Source: Paractinoplanes ovalisporus
GTDB lineage: Bacteria; Actinomycetota; Actinomycetes; Mycobacteriales; Micromonosporaceae
Length of the DNA: 64,000 nucleotides
Direction: 5' to 3'
Assembly: GCF_016834655.1 (NCBI RefSeq)
Contig: NZ_JAENHP010000003.1
Coordinates: 682,001 to 746,000 of the forward strand
A program made the position numbers and the translations under genes. Below the pieces are notes generated by a model, which was not told the origin of the DNA, searched no databases, and saw only the letters and a program-made list of their open reading frames with translations. Each line of letters starts with the position of its first letter. The first letter of the stretch is position 1. Below are positions 33,466 to 42,630 of this stretch, piece after piece.

Positions 33466-34833
33466 ATGCCGACGGATTCCGGAGTTGATCGCGCCCGACT
33501 CGCCGCCCTGGCCGCCCGCGAGCGCGCCACCTTCGCCGAGCGGCGGCCCCGGTCGGCCGCCGCCCACCAGCGCGCCGACCACCTGTTCGGGCGCGTGCCG
33601 ATGACGTGGATGAACAAGACCGCCGCGGGCTTCCCGATCTCGTTCGAGACCGCCCGCGGCAACCGGATCACCGACGTCGACGGCATCGAATACCTGGACT
33701 TCTGCCTCGGCGACACCGGCGCCATGGCCGGCCACTCCCCCGCGCCGGTCGTCGAGGCGGTCACCCGCCGGCTGGGCGACCTCGGCGGCGCCACCACCAT
33801 GCTGCCCACCGAGGACGCGGCCGCCGTCGGCGCCGAACTGGCCCGGCGCTTCGGCCTGCCCTACTGGAGCTTCGCCCTGACCGCGACCGACGCCAACCGC
33901 TGGGCCATCCGCCTGCTGCGCGCCGTCACCGGCCGGCCGAAGATCCTGGTCAACAGCTACTGCTACCACGGCTCGGTCGACGAGACGCTGATCGTGGTCG
34001 GGCCGGACGGGCGCGGGCAGAGCCGCGAGGGCAACGTCGGCGCACCCACCGACGTGACCGTCACCAGCCGGGTCGCCGAGTTCAACGACCTCGAGGGCCT
34101 GGAACGCGAACTGGCCCACGGCGACGTCGCGGCCGTGCTGATGGAACCGGCCCTGACCAACATCGGCATCGTGCTGCCCGAACCCGGCTACCTGGCCGGG
34201 GTGCGCGAGCTGACCCGGAAACACGGCACTTACCTGATCAACGACGAGACCCACACGTTCTCGGCCGGGCCGGGCGGCGCCACCGCGGCCTGGGGCCTGC
34301 AACCCGACGTGCTCACCATCGGCAAGGCCATCGCCGGGGGCATCCCGATCGGCGCGTACGGGCTCAGCGCCGAACTCGCCGGCACACTTCTCGGCCGTAC
34401 GGACCTCGACCTGGTCGACATGGGCGGCGTCGGCGGCACCCTGGCCGGCAACCCGGTGTCGGCCGTGGCCGCCCGCGCCTGCCTCGAACAGGTGCTCACC
34501 GAAGCCGCGTTCGAGCAGATGACCGCCACCGCCACCGTCTTCGCCACCGGCATCCGCAAGATCATTGAGACGTACGGGCTCCCGTGGTCGGTCAGTCAGC
34601 TGGGCGCACGCGTCGAGTACCGGTTCGCCGACCCCGCCCCGCGCAACGGCACCGCATCGGCCGCCGCCGCCGACGCCGAACTCGAGGACTTCCTGCACAC
34701 CTACCTGGCCAACCGCGGGATCTTGCTCACCCCGTTCCACAACATGGCCCTGATGGCGCCCCAGACGACCGTCGCCGACGTGGAACGCCACCACTCCGTC
34801 TTCGCCGACGCGTTGTCGGAGCTCACGGCCTGA
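33466..34833 (+). CDS. Class III PLP aminotransferase (glutamate-1-semialdehyde mutase-like)
   Basis: A 455-residue class III pyridoxal-phosphate enzyme. Motifs include VDGIEYLDFCLGDTGAMAGH, the cofactor-ring Asp in LINDETHTFSAGPGG (about 262), and the Schiff-base Lys in VLTIGKAIAGGIPIGAYG (about 287). The small-domain end is LLTPFHNMALMAP. The closest well-known relatives are glutamate-1-semialdehyde 2,1-aminomutases. However, the gene is far from any haem genes, the phosphate-contact residues differ, and the family includes many omega-transaminases, so the substrate is left open. The start follows TAGCGT by 6 nt (leaderless). Confidence 0.87.
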   Translation: MPTDSGVDRARLAALAARERATFAERRPRSAAAHQRADHLFGRVPMTWMNKTAAGFPISFETARGNRITDVDGIEYLDFCLGDTGAMAGHSPAPVVEAVTRRLGDLGGATTMLPTEDAAAVGAELARRFGLPYWSFALTATDANRWAIRLLRAVTGRPKILVNSYCYHGSVDETLIVVGPDGRGQSREGNVGAPTDVTVTSRVAEFNDLEGLERELAHGDVAAVLMEPALTNIGIVLPEPGYLAGVRELTRKHGTYLINDETHTFSAGPGGATAAWGLQPDVLTIGKAIAGGIPIGAYGLSAELAGTLLGRTDLDLVDMGGVGGTLAGNPVSAVAARACLEQVLTEAAFEQMTATATVFATGIRKIIETYGLPWSVSQLGARVEYRFADPAPRNGTASAAAADAELEDFLHTYLANRGILLTPFHNMALMAPQTTVADVERHHSVFADALSELTA

Positions 34834-34855
34834 GGTCGGGCGGCTCCACCACGGC

Positions 34856-34875
34856 GCATCGGCAACCCCCGATGC
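34856..34875. terminator. Short hairpin downstream of aminotransferase gene
   Basis: GCATCGG (34856-34862) and CCGATGC (34869-34875) form a perfect 7-bp stem with a 6-nt loop, 23 nt after the stop codon. There is no U-tract. Confidence 0.4.
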
Positions 34876-34932
34876 CCCTCCGGCCAGGGTCGGGGTTTCG
34901 CGATACGGGCATAAAGAGGTCAGATCACTCCG

Positions 34933-34938
34933 TAGCCT
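34933..34938 (+). promoter_or_regulatory. -10 element TAGCCT, leaderless GAF-MCP gene
   Basis: TAGCCT is followed by 6 nt (GACATC) and the ATG at 34945. Confidence 0.5.
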
Positions 34939-34944
34939 GACATC

Positions 34945-36468
34945 ATGGGTCTGTTCTCAAAGCGGGTGGAGCTCGAACCCACACCCCAGCGCACTCCGCC
35001 ACGCGACGTCGAAGCACTCGAGGAACTGGTCAACAACCTCGAGAGCGTCACCGACGAGGCCAGCAGCTGGCGCATCTACGCCTCCACCAACCAGGAGTTC
35101 TACAACCTGGACTACGTGGCCATCTGGCTGGTCGACAACGGCAACGCCCGCCTCGAGTACGAGGTCGGCCGGATCACCTCGGCCATCGCCGGCACCTCCG
35201 GCCAGGCCAACCTCGTGCAACAAGCCATCCGCACCGGCCACGCCGTCTATGCGGGCGAGGCCGCCACCGGCAGCGGCGACACGAGGCTGGCGGCCGCCGT
35301 GCGCGCGGGCGCCAAGGCCGGCGTCGCGGTCCCGATCACCACCGCCCACCGGGTCTCGGCGGTGATGGAGTACTACACGCCGGTCGAGGTGTCCCCCGAC
35401 GCCGCCCTGATCAGCAAGTGGGGCGCCATCGCCCGGGTCGCCGAGCAGGCCCGCGTCGCCGCCCTCACCGCCTACTACACCCGGCAGGTCTCCGACGACC
35501 GGCTCGCCGTCACCAACGTCGTGGCCGCCCTCGGGCACACCAGCGACTCCTCGGTCGCGCTGCGGGCCGCCCTCGACGCCGTCCGCACCGCCTTCCACTG
35601 GGCCTACGGGTCGTACTGGCAGATCGACGAGGCCGAGAACGTGCTGCGCTTCTCGGTCGAGTCGGGCAACGCCGGCGAGGAATTCAAGAAGGTCACCCTG
35701 GCCGCCACCTTCGCCGAGGGCGTCGGCCTCTCCGGACGCGCCTGGCGGGCCCGCGACCTGGTCTTCGTCCGCGACATCGGCAAACTCACCGACTGCGTGC
35801 GCGCCCCCGCCGCCCAGCGCGCCGGCGTCCGCTCCGGGGTCTGCTTCCCGATCTCCAGCGGCGACCGCATCATCGGCACGATGGACTTCTTCACCACCGA
35901 GTTCGTCGACCTGTCCGAGTCGCGGATGGACGCCCTGCGCAACGTGCAGCAACTCGTCTCGCAGCGCCTCGACGTGGTGCGCGGCGCCGAGACCGCCGCC
36001 AGCAACGCCCGCGCCCTGCTCGACACGGTCTCGCGGCTGCGCACGGCCACCGCCGACGCCAGCCGGGTCGCGGAGGAGGCGGTCGGGCGGGCCTCGGACA
36101 TGACCGGCGACGTGTCCGCGCTCAACGACGCGTCGGCGGCGATCGGTGACGTCATCCAGATCATCTCGTCCATCGCCGACCAGACCAACCTGCTCGCCCT
36201 CAACGCGACCATCGAGGCGGCCCGGGCCGGCGAGATCGGCAAGGGGTTCGCGGTCGTGGCCGGCGAGGTCAAAGAATTGGCCCGGGAGACCGCGGACGCC
36301 ACCAAGAAGGTGTCCGAGCAGATCGCCGCCCTGCAGTCCAGCGCCGAGTCGGTGGCGGGCGGGATCCGCAGCACCAGCGACACCATCGCGCAGCTCGACG
36401 CCGTCCAGGCCCGCATCACCGACGTGCTCGAGGAGCAGGCCATGATGGCGCACGCGTTCGAACACTGA
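34945..36468 (+). CDS. Soluble GAF-GAF chemoreceptor-like signalling protein
   Basis: A 507-residue protein with no signal peptide or transmembrane helix. Residues about 20-170 and 190-345 form two GAF-like sensor domains ([35 protein letters not shown], then [20 protein letters not shown]). Residues 355-507 form the methyl-accepting coiled coil, with the conserved hairpin tip [20 protein letters not shown] and [20 protein letters not shown]. It is therefore a cytoplasmic receptor feeding a CheA/CheW system. The coiled coil is short and stops soon after the tip, so its methylation helices are reduced. It converges on a classical membrane receptor across a perfect terminator. No che genes lie in this window. 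Confidence 0.9.
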   Translation: MGLFSKRVELEPTPQRTPPRDVEALEELVNNLESVTDEASSWRIYASTNQEFYNLDYVAIWLVDNGNARLEYEVGRITSAIAGTSGQANLVQQAIRTGHAVYAGEAATGSGDTRLAAAVRAGAKAGVAVPITTAHRVSAVMEYYTPVEVSPDAALISKWGAIARVAEQARVAALTAYYTRQVSDDRLAVTNVVAALGHTSDSSVALRAALDAVRTAFHWAYGSYWQIDEAENVLRFSVESGNAGEEFKKVTLAATFAEGVGLSGRAWRARDLVFVRDIGKLTDCVRAPAAQRAGVRSGVCFPISSGDRIIGTMDFFTTEFVDLSESRMDALRNVQQLVSQRLDVVRGAETAASNARALLDTVSRLRTATADASRVAEEAVGRASDMTGDVSALNDASAAIGDVIQIISSIADQTNLLALNATIEAARAGEIGKGFAVVAGEVKELARETADATKKVSEQIAALQSSAESVAGGIRSTSDTIAQLDAVQARITDVLEEQAMMAHAFEH

Positions 36469-36479
36469 GCCTGTACGCG

Positions 36480-36514
36480 GAATGGGCGGCCCCTGATCGA
36501 GGGGCCGCCCATTC
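36480..36514. terminator. Perfect bidirectional terminator between two chemoreceptor genes
   Basis: A perfect 15-bp stem (36480-36494 with 36500-36514) flanks a GATCG loop. It lies 11 nt after both stop codons, so it can end transcripts from either side. Confidence 0.85.
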
Positions 36515-36525
36515 TCCGTACGGGA

Positions 36526-38106
36526 TCAGTAGCGGAAGCGCGAGACCAGCGCCTGCAGCTGACTGGCCGTGGTCGCCAGGTCGTCGGCCGCGTGCCGGGT
36601 CGCCCCGACCGACTCGGTCGTCCGCTGCGTCGCCTGCGACACCCCGCCGATCGTGGCCGCGATCTCGCCCGCGCCCGACGCCGCCTCCGACAGCGTGCGG
36701 TTCATCTCCTGCGTCGTCGCGGTCTGCTCCTCCACCGCCGAGGCGATGGTCATCTGGATGCCGTTGATCCGCTCGATGATCGCCGAGATCTCGCCGATCG
36801 CGGTCACCGCGTTGCCGGTGTCGCCCTGGATGGCCTGCACCCGCCGCGAGATGTCCTCGGTGGCCTTGGCCGTCTCCTGGGCCAGGTCCTTGACCTCACC
36901 GGCGACAACCGCGAAGCCCTTGCCCGACTCCCCGGCCCGCGCCGCCTCGATCGTGGCGTTCAGCGCCAGCAGGTTCGTCTGCTCGGCGATCGCCGTGATC
37001 GTCTTGATCACCTCGGCGATCTCGCTGGACGAGTCACCCAGCCGCGCGACGATCGCGTTGGTGGCCGAGGCGACCTCGACCGCCTGCACCGCGACCTCGG
37101 ACGCCTCGGTGGTGGACAGGCTGATGTCCCGGATCGCCGAACCCATCTCCTGCGAACCGGACGAGACCACCTGCAGGTTGTTCGACACCACGTCGGCCGC
37201 GGCGGCCACCGAACCGGCCTGCGACGACGCCTCGGAAGCGGCCGCGTCGACCGCACCCGAGACGGAACTGAGCTCACCGGACGCGGCGTGCAGGGTGTTC
37301 GCGTTGCCGGCCAGTGTCACGACGTCCTGGCGGAGGCGGGCCACGGCCTTGTCCAGCGCGGCCGCCATCCGGCCCACCTCGTCGTGCGAGGTCACGCCCG
37401 ACGTACGGGTCAGGTCACCGTCGGCCAGCCCCTCGGCGACCCGGCCCACCTCGCGCACCGAACCCCGCACCCGGCTCGCCACCCGGAACCCGAGCAGCAG
37501 GCTCGCCAGCACGCCCACCGCCAGCAGGCCGGAGACCAGCCAGGTGGCGGCCGTGGTGTCCCGCTCGGACCGGGCGATCGACTCCTCGCCCAGGGCCTTG
37601 GCCCGCTCGAGCAGCGCGTTCTGGTCGGCGTTGAGGGCGCCGTAGAGCTTCTCGTACGTCTCGACGGCCGCCGCCAGCTGGGCCGGGGTCGCCTTGGTGA
37701 GGTCGGTGCCGATGAAAGCCAGGTAGGCGTCCCAGTCCGTACGGGCCTTGGCCGCGGCCGAACTGCCGGTGGCGTCGCCGGCAAACGCGGCGTCCAGCTC
37801 GTCCAGCGCGGTGTTGATGGCGGCCCGGTTGGCCTCCATGTTCTTGCGGATGCCGTCGGCCAGCGTCGGGTAGAGGCGCAGGCTGGAGTTGTTGCCGCTG
37901 AAGGCCTCGATGTTCTTGGCGAACGACCCGGCCGCCGCCTCCAGCACAAGGGTCTTGCGCTGCGCGGCGGCGGTGTCGTTGTTCTGCCCGTGCAGGGTCG
38001 CGATGGACACGCCACCCACGATGAGCCCGCTGACGGTGCCCACCAGAACCGCCGACCCGATCTTCGTCCGCAGCGAACGGTCGTCGAATGCCCCTACCAG
38101 TCCCAT
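36526..38106 (-). CDS. Methyl-accepting chemotaxis protein (membrane)
   Basis: A 526-residue classical chemoreceptor. The first helix (about 15-38, [20 protein letters not shown]) and the second (about 188-208, [20 protein letters not shown]) bracket an external four-helix-bundle-type sensor domain. A HAMP domain follows (about 210-265), then the signalling coiled coil with hairpin tip [20 protein letters not shown] and [15 protein letters not shown]. It ends LVSRFRY without a C-terminal CheR-binding pentapeptide. The ligand is unknown. AGGAGAGG precedes the ATG. Upstream lies an 844-bp gap full of repeats. Confidence 0.93.
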   Translation of the reverse strand: MGLVGAFDDRSLRTKIGSAVLVGTVSGLIVGGVSIATLHGQNNDTAAAQRKTLVLEAAAGSFAKNIEAFSGNNSSLRLYPTLADGIRKNMEANRAAINTALDELDAAFAGDATGSSAAAKARTDWDAYLAFIGTDLTKATPAQLAAAVETYEKLYGALNADQNALLERAKALGEESIARSERDTTAATWLVSGLLAVGVLASLLLGFRVASRVRGSVREVGRVAEGLADGDLTRTSGVTSHDEVGRMAAALDKAVARLRQDVVTLAGNANTLHAASGELSSVSGAVDAAASEASSQAGSVAAAADVVSNNLQVVSSGSQEMGSAIRDISLSTTEASEVAVQAVEVASATNAIVARLGDSSSEIAEVIKTITAIAEQTNLLALNATIEAARAGESGKGFAVVAGEVKDLAQETAKATEDISRRVQAIQGDTGNAVTAIGEISAIIERINGIQMTIASAVEEQTATTQEMNRTLSEAASGAGEIAATIGGVSQATQRTTESVGATRHAADDLATTASQLQALVSRFRY

Positions 38107-38320
38107 GCCCGTTGCCTCTCCTGTCCTGATGTGCGAAGACGCAGATCGGCACCGGCAACCCCGGAGTTGAGAGGTTGCGGCACGGTTGCCACAAAAGCGT
38201 TCCGGATCAAGCTAATCGCGCCGGGCGGCCGCCGGGCCCGCCTTGAGCGCATCCGGGACTCCTGTGACGGATGGGCCCGCTGAGCCGCCTTCCGAGCCCG
38301 TCCCGGCGGCCGTTCGCTGG

Positions 38321-38379
38321 GTGCCGCTCGAAAAACTGACCCTCTTGAGCTGAGTGCCGCTCGAAAAACTCACGCTCTT
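38321..38379. repeat. Direct repeat pair, 33-nt spacing
   Basis: GTGCCGCTCGAAAAACT followed by (G/C)AC(C/G)CTCTTG occurs at 38321 and 38354. Confidence 0.7.
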
Positions 38380-38408
38380 GGCCCGTGCACTGTTCGTGGC
38401 CCGTTGCA

Positions 38409-38519
38409 CCGCTCGACCGCCCGCGGCTGTGCACGGCTCGTGGTCGGAGAACCGCTCGTGGCTCTTGCGCCGCTCGACCGCCCGCGGCTGTGCACGGCTC
38501 GTGGTCCGAGTACCGCTCG
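38409..38519. repeat. Direct repeat pair of 50 nt, 61-nt spacing
   Basis: Two copies (38409-38458 and 38470-38519) differ at only two positions near the right end. Each contains the palindromic core GTGCAC and starts and ends with CCGCTCG. Confidence 0.8.
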
Positions 38520-38578
38520 CCTCACACACACCTTCTTCAGCTTCCTAGGAGGCTAGGCACCTTCTGATCACCGAAGAA

Positions 38579-38674
38579 CTGGAGAACTGGAACTGGAGAA
38601 CTGGAACTGGAGAACTGGAACTGGAGAACTGGAGCTGGAGAACTGGAGCTGGAGAACTGGAGCTGGAGAACTGG
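38579..38674. repeat. 14-nt minisatellite
   Basis: The unit CTGGAACTGGAGAA occurs three times (38587-38628), then the variant CTGGAGCTGGAGAA three times (38629-38670), with partial units at both ends. The period is not a multiple of three and the composition (purine-rich, lower GC) differs from surrounding DNA. Confidence 0.85.
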
Positions 38675-38687
38675 AGGCTGAGTTGGA

Positions 38688-38950
38688 GCAGCGGCGACCG
38701 CCTGACTCCGTACGGGAAACGGGGTTGTCAGACACCGCACGAAAAGGAGCCGACAGAGCTGCGAAGAGCCGAACGGTGACGTCGAAGTAGCGGCGACCGC
38801 GTGACTCCGTACGGGAAACGGGGTTGTCAGACACCGCAGGAAAAGGAGCCGCCAGAGCCAGGAAGCGCCGAACGGTGACGTCGAAGCAGCGGCGGCCGCG
38901 TGACCTCGTACGGGAAACGGGGTTGTCTTGTGCCGCGCGGAAGAGAGCCG
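38688..38950. repeat. 99-nt tandem repeat, about 2.7 units
   Basis: Units start at 38688, 38787 and 38886. The first two are nearly identical over 99 nt and contain CTCCGTACGGGAAACGGG; the third diverges after GGGTTGTC and runs up to the stop codon of the acetoacetate-decarboxylase-like gene. The CCGTACG...GGAAACGG core is shared with the 100-nt repeat at 48200. Confidence 0.8.
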
Positions 38951-39691
38951 TCAGCGCCGGGAAGCCGCGGGCGCCGAGTGGAACGGGCGGAACTCGGCCA
39001 GAGGACCGTGCAGGCGGTCGGCGTGCACGGTGAGCAGCGGCCGCGCACCCATGCCCAGGGCCTTCATCCGCTCGGCCATCGGGTGGTCCCCCAGCCGTAC
39101 ACGGAAGGCGCCGCGACCCAGACGCACGCCGGACAGACGCATCGGGACCTCGCCCCGCAACAGGACGCCGGCCTGGGCGCCGTGTTCCAGATAGGACCAG
39201 GCGGGCAGCGCGGACCGCAGGGCGAACGGCAACCGGAACCGGCCGTGGCGGAACGACGCGCGCATGACCTCGTCGGAGCGGTCGTGCACCACCACGTCGG
39301 TCTCCATCGGCGAGAACCGCAGGTCGGCGTCCATCAGCCACTTCGGCAGCGCCCAGAAGTCCTGTCCCGCCTCGCGGGTGAACGCGCCGGTCACCGGCAG
39401 GTCGACGAAGTGCAGGCCGGGCGGGCCGGACGGACCGCGGACGAGCAGGCCGACCCCGACCTCGTCGTACGACTTGAGCGCCCACTCGTCGTAGTGCACG
39501 CACATGAGAACGCCGATCGCCCGCCCGAAGAGCGAGAACGGGCGCAACGGGCGGCCGCCGAGGACCGCGCGGGCCGAGGCCACCGGCGTGGTGAAGACAG
39601 CCGAGGTCAAACGGGCCGACGTGATCTCGACCGGGAGGGTGACCGTCTCGCCCTGGATGGTCCACACACCGTCACCCGCACGCTCCGCCAT
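38951..39691 (-). CDS. Acetoacetate decarboxylase-family protein
   Basis: A 246-residue protein of the acetoacetate decarboxylase superfamily. The N-terminal half has TTPVASARAVLGGRPLRPFS and YDEVGVGLLVRGP. The region equivalent to the catalytic Lys site reads TREAGQDFWALPKWLMDADL, with the candidate Schiff-base Lys in PKW. Homologues of this actinobacterial subgroup are usually linked to aldolase-like or unknown chemistry, so true acetoacetate decarboxylation is not assured. The ATG follows TAGGGT by 6 nt (leaderless). The C-terminus ends against the 99-nt repeat array, so the last residues may derive from it. Confidence 0.75.
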   Translation of the reverse strand: MAERAGDGVWTIQGETVTLPVEITSARLTSAVFTTPVASARAVLGGRPLRPFSLFGRAIGVLMCVHYDEWALKSYDEVGVGLLVRGPSGPPGLHFVDLPVTGAFTREAGQDFWALPKWLMDADLRFSPMETDVVVHDRSDEVMRASFRHGRFRLPFALRSALPAWSYLEHGAQAGVLLRGEVPMRLSGVRLGRGAFRVRLGDHPMAERMKALGMGARPLLTVHADRLHGPLAEFRPFHSAPAASRR

Positions 39692-39697
39692 GGGCCG

Positions 39698-39703
39698 ACC
39701 CTA
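39698..39703 (-). promoter_or_regulatory. -10 element TAGGGT, leaderless ADC-like gene
   Basis: The minus strand reads TAGGGT, then 6 nt (CGGCCC), then the ATG at 39691. Confidence 0.55.
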
Positions 39704-39750
39704 CCCGGCGCAGGGTGGCCGGGCCGAGCGCGAAGTGATAGGGCTTCGAT

Positions 39751-40881
39751 ATGTCGATGACGACAGTGGGCGTGCTGCACGAGACCGCCGGCCGTGAACG
39801 CCGGGTCGCGCTGACCCCCGACGGCGTGACCCGGTTGCGGCGGCTGGGCGTGCGGGTGCTGGTCGAGACGGGCGCGGGACGCCACGCCTGGTTCGACGAC
39901 GCCGGCTATGCCGCGGCCGGCGCCGAGATCGGGGCCCGGTCCCAGGTGTACGACGAGAGCGACGTCCTGCTGGTGGTGCGGCCACCGGACGACATCGCCG
40001 CGCTGCCGGCGGGCCGGGTGCTGATCGGGATGCTCGATCCGCTCGGCGACCCCGCGCTGGCCGAGGCGCTGGCCGCGCAGGGCGTCACCGCGATCAGCCT
40101 CGACCTGCTCCCCCGTACGCTCAGCCGGGCCCAGCCGATGGACGCGCTGACCTCCCAGGCCAATGTGGCCGGTTACAAGGCGGCGTTGCTGGCCGCCGAG
40201 GCGTACGGGGGCTTCTTCCCGATGCTCGTCACCGCGGCCGGCACCAGCCGTCCGGCCCAGGTGCTCGTGCTGGGGGCCGGAGTGGCCGGGCTGCAGGCGA
40301 TCGCCACCGCGCGCCGGCTCGGGGCCCTCGTCTCGGGCTACGACGTGCGGGAAGCGGCGCAGGCCGACATCGCGTCGACCGGCGCGTCCGTGCTGCGGCT
40401 GGCCGGCGCCGGTCAGAACGGCGGCGACGGCTATGCGCGCGGGCTGGCCGAGGAGGAGGCGGCGGCCCAATTGTCGGCGCTGGCCGCGGCGATCCCCCGG
40501 TTCGACGTGGTGATCACGACCGCGAAGGTGCCCGGCGGCCGTGCTCCTCTGCTGGTGTCGGAGGACGCGTTGCGGGCCATGCGGCCGGGCTCGGTGGTGC
40601 TCGACCTGGGCGGCGGCAACGTGGCCGGTTCGGCCGCCGACACCCGGACGGTCACCGAACACGGCGTGACGGTGATCGGCGCGCCCAATCTGTCCGCCAC
40701 TGTGCCGGTCGCGGCGTCCACGGCGTACGGGAGAAATGTCGTCGCACTCGTAAGCACTTTGATGCCCGAAGGGCGTCTTCATATTGACGGCGCCGATGAG
40801 GTGCAGGCGGCAGTGCTGGTCTGCCGTGACGGCGCCGTGGTGCATCCCCGGTTGCGCGAGATCGAAAGGGAGATCCGATGA
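39751..40881 (+). CDS. pntAA: NAD(P) transhydrogenase subunit alpha, part 1
   Basis: A 376-residue soluble NAD(H)-binding domain (dI) of proton-translocating transhydrogenase. Together with the next two gene products it transfers hydride from NADH to NADP+ using the proton gradient. It shows the alanine-dehydrogenase/PNT N-domain (GVLHETAGRERRVALTPDGV), the mobile-loop region (LDLLPRTLSRAQPMDALTSQ, then ANVAGYKAALLAAE) and the Rossmann motif VLVLGAGVAGLQAIATARRL. The split of alpha into separate dI and membrane polypeptides is usual in actinobacteria. The stop overlaps the next start by 4 nt. A TAGGGC 6 nt before the ATG may be a -10 or a weak ribosome-binding site. Confidence 0.94.
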   Translation: MSMTTVGVLHETAGRERRVALTPDGVTRLRRLGVRVLVETGAGRHAWFDDAGYAAAGAEIGARSQVYDESDVLLVVRPPDDIAALPAGRVLIGMLDPLGDPALAEALAAQGVTAISLDLLPRTLSRAQPMDALTSQANVAGYKAALLAAEAYGGFFPMLVTAAGTSRPAQVLVLGAGVAGLQAIATARRLGALVSGYDVREAAQADIASTGASVLRLAGAGQNGGDGYARGLAEEEAAAQLSALAAAIPRFDVVITTAKVPGGRAPLLVSEDALRAMRPGSVVLDLGGGNVAGSAADTRTVTEHGVTVIGAPNLSATVPVAASTAYGRNVVALVSTLMPEGRLHIDGADEVQAAVLVCRDGAVVHPRLREIEREIR

Positions 40882-41162
40882 GCCCGCTGCTGCTGGCCGA
40901 TCTGACCGTCTTCACGCTCGGCCTGCTCGTCGGCTTCGAGGTGATCAGCAAGGTGCCGGCCACCCTGCACACGCCGCTGATGTCCGGCGCCAACGCGATC
41001 CACGGCGTCGTGCTGGTCGGGGTCATGCTGCTGGCCGCCTCGATCTCCACCCCGGCCGGTTATGCGCTGCTGGCCGTAGCCGCGTTCTTCGCCGCGATGA
41101 ACGTGGCCGGCGGCTATGTGGTGACCGACCGCATGCTCGCGATGTTCCGGAGCCGGTCATGA
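40878..41162 (+). CDS. pntAB: NAD(P) transhydrogenase subunit alpha, part 2
   Basis: A 94-residue membrane subunit with about three transmembrane helices: LADLTVFTLGLLVGFEVIS, then NAIHGVVLVGVMLLAAS and YALLAVAAFFAAMNVAGGYV. The motif TPLMSGANAIHGVVLVG is the dII signature, including the conserved NAIHG. It forms the proton channel with the beta subunit. ATGA overlaps couple it to pntAA (40878-40881) and pntB (41159-41162). Confidence 0.94.
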   Translation: MSPLLLADLTVFTLGLLVGFEVISKVPATLHTPLMSGANAIHGVVLVGVMLLAASISTPAGYALLAVAAFFAAMNVAGGYVVTDRMLAMFRSRS

Positions 41163-42550
41163 GCGGCTTCGACACCGTCGTCCACCTGATCTACCTGCTG
41201 TGCGCGACGGCTTTCGTGATCGGGCTGCACCTGATGAACGCGCCCGCCACGGCCCGCCGGGGCAACCAGGTCTCCGCCGCCGGCATGGGCGTCGCGATCC
41301 TGACCACCCTCGCCGTACTGATCAAAGGCGGACAGGTCGACCCATGGGCGGCCTGGGCCCTGGGCCTCGGCGCGACCGGCGGCACCGCGGCCGGTCTGAT
41401 CGCAGCACGCGTCGTCCGGATGACCGCCATGCCCCAACTCGTCAGCCTGTTCAACGCCGTCGGCGGCGGCGCGGCGGCCCTGATCGCACTCGGCGAACGC
41501 CCGGCCTCGACCCAGGCCGAAGTCACCGGCGTGCTCGACGTGCTCATCGGCGCGCTCACGTTCAGCGGCTCGCTGATCGCCTCGGGCAAACTCGCCGGGC
41601 GGGTTCCGGGGCGGCCCATCGTGGTCCCGTACGGGCGTCTGATCTCGATCGGGCTCGCGGCGGTCGCGGCCGTGACGGCGGTGCTGGTGGTCGGCTTCGA
41701 CGGCGGCATCCTGGCGCTGTCCGGGGCGGCGGTGGCTGCCCTGGCGGCCGGGGTGCTGCTCACCCTGCCGATCGGCGGGGCCGACATGCCCGTCGTCATC
41801 TCCCTGCTCAACGCCTGCACCGGCACCGCCGTGGCGATGGCCGGGTTCGTCCTCGAGAGCACGCCGCTGATCATCGCGGGCGCGCTGGTCGGAGCGGCCG
41901 GCGCGATCCTGACCAAGCTCATGGCCGACGCCATGAACCGGCCGATCAGCGCGATCATCGCGGGTGGCTACGGCACGGGCGACGCGGTTGCGGTCGCGGT
42001 GGGGGCCGGGTCCGCGGCCGTACGCGAGATCACCGCCGACGACGCCGCGATCCAACTCGCGTACGCGGCAAAGGTCATGATCGTGCCGGGCTACGGACTC
42101 GCCGCCGCCCAGGCCCAGCACGAGGCGGTGGCGCTGGCCCAGGCCCTGACCTCGCACGGGGTCGAGGTGTCCTACGCGATCCATCCGGTCGCCGGGCGTA
42201 TGCCGGGGCACATGAACGTGCTGCTGGCCGAGGCCAACGCGCCCTACGAGCAGCTTCAAGACCTCGAAGAGAGCAACCCCGCCTTCCCCCGTACGGACGT
42301 GGCCCTCGTCATCGGTGCGAACGACGTGACCAACCCGGCGGCGCGACGACCCGGCAACCCGGTCTCGGGCATGCCGATCCTCGACGTCGACCTGGCCCGC
42401 AGCGTCATCGTGATCAAGCGGTCGCTCGGGCACGGATACGCCGGGATCGACAACGAGCTCTACACCGACCCGCGGACGGCGATGCTGTTCGCGGACGCCA
42501 AGGCGGGGCTCAACGCGCTGCTCGCGGGCGTCTCGGCGTACGCGAAATGA
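41159..42550 (+). CDS. pntB: NAD(P) transhydrogenase subunit beta
   Basis: A 463-residue protein with eight or nine transmembrane helices (1-270) and a cytoplasmic NADP(H)-binding dIII domain. It shows PQLVSLFNAVGGGAAALIAL and LPIGGADMPVVISLLNACTG in the membrane part. In dIII, VMIVPGYGLAAAQAQHEAVA, VSYAIHPVAGRMPGHMNVLL, DVALVIGANDVTNPAARR and KRSLGHGYAGIDNELY are the NADP-binding motifs. The start overlaps the pntAB stop. It supplies NADPH by proton-driven hydride transfer. Confidence 0.95.
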   Translation: MSGFDTVVHLIYLLCATAFVIGLHLMNAPATARRGNQVSAAGMGVAILTTLAVLIKGGQVDPWAAWALGLGATGGTAAGLIAARVVRMTAMPQLVSLFNAVGGGAAALIALGERPASTQAEVTGVLDVLIGALTFSGSLIASGKLAGRVPGRPIVVPYGRLISIGLAAVAAVTAVLVVGFDGGILALSGAAVAALAAGVLLTLPIGGADMPVVISLLNACTGTAVAMAGFVLESTPLIIAGALVGAAGAILTKLMADAMNRPISAIIAGGYGTGDAVAVAVGAGSAAVREITADDAAIQLAYAAKVMIVPGYGLAAAQAQHEAVALAQALTSHGVEVSYAIHPVAGRMPGHMNVLLAEANAPYEQLQDLEESNPAFPRTDVALVIGANDVTNPAARRPGNPVSGMPILDVDLARSVIVIKRSLGHGYAGIDNELYTDPRTAMLFADAKAGLNALLAGVSAYAK

Positions 42551-42558
42551 TCGCCGCC

Positions 42559-42588
42559 TTGACTAAGCAAGATCCAATTGGGACTCTC
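42559..42588 (+). promoter_or_regulatory. Candidate promoter for the esterase gene
   Basis: TTGACT (42559-42564) is followed 17 nt later by GACTCT (42582-42587). The 80 bp here has markedly lower GC than the flanking genes, which argues against it being coding. Confidence 0.5.
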
Positions 42589-42630
42589 GGTGGCGGATCG
42601 CTCACCCTCCGCCGCCCCGGGAGTGTCGCA

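Larger units (their letters stand above)
38107..38950. other. 844-bp intergenic region with at least four repeat families
   Basis: I find no convincing gene here: open frames run through the repeats but lack coding third-position bias and ribosome-binding sites. In order it contains two 33-nt-spaced GTGCCGCTCGAAAAACT copies, two 50-nt copies spaced by 61 nt, a 14-nt minisatellite, and a 99-nt tandem repeat that reaches the stop codon of the next gene. Each is listed separately. Confidence 0.75.

Noticed and set aside
33175..34794. Long frame antisense to the aminotransferase
   Set aside because: Gly/Val/Gln-rich shadow without domains; the plus-strand gene has all PLP motifs.
33466..34833. 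hemL (glutamate-1-semialdehyde aminomutase)
   Set aside because: The family match is only at superfamily level and the gene is not near haem biosynthesis genes, so the symbol is withheld.
38579..38674. 14-nt array considered as a CRISPR
   Set aside because: The units are contiguous without spacers, too short, and no cas genes are near.
38568..39665. Minus-strand frame through the 99-nt repeat, giving 33-residue repeats
   Set aside because: The 99-nt period keeps frame by chance. The frame also runs antisense-out-of-phase through the acetoacetate-decarboxylase-like gene and across the 14-nt array (not a multiple of three). No ribosome-binding site.
38951..39691. Frameshifted pseudogene because the third 99-nt unit abuts it
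   Set aside because: The reading frame is intact with normal coding bias up to the stop, and the catalytic region is present; the repeat only touches the extreme C-terminus.
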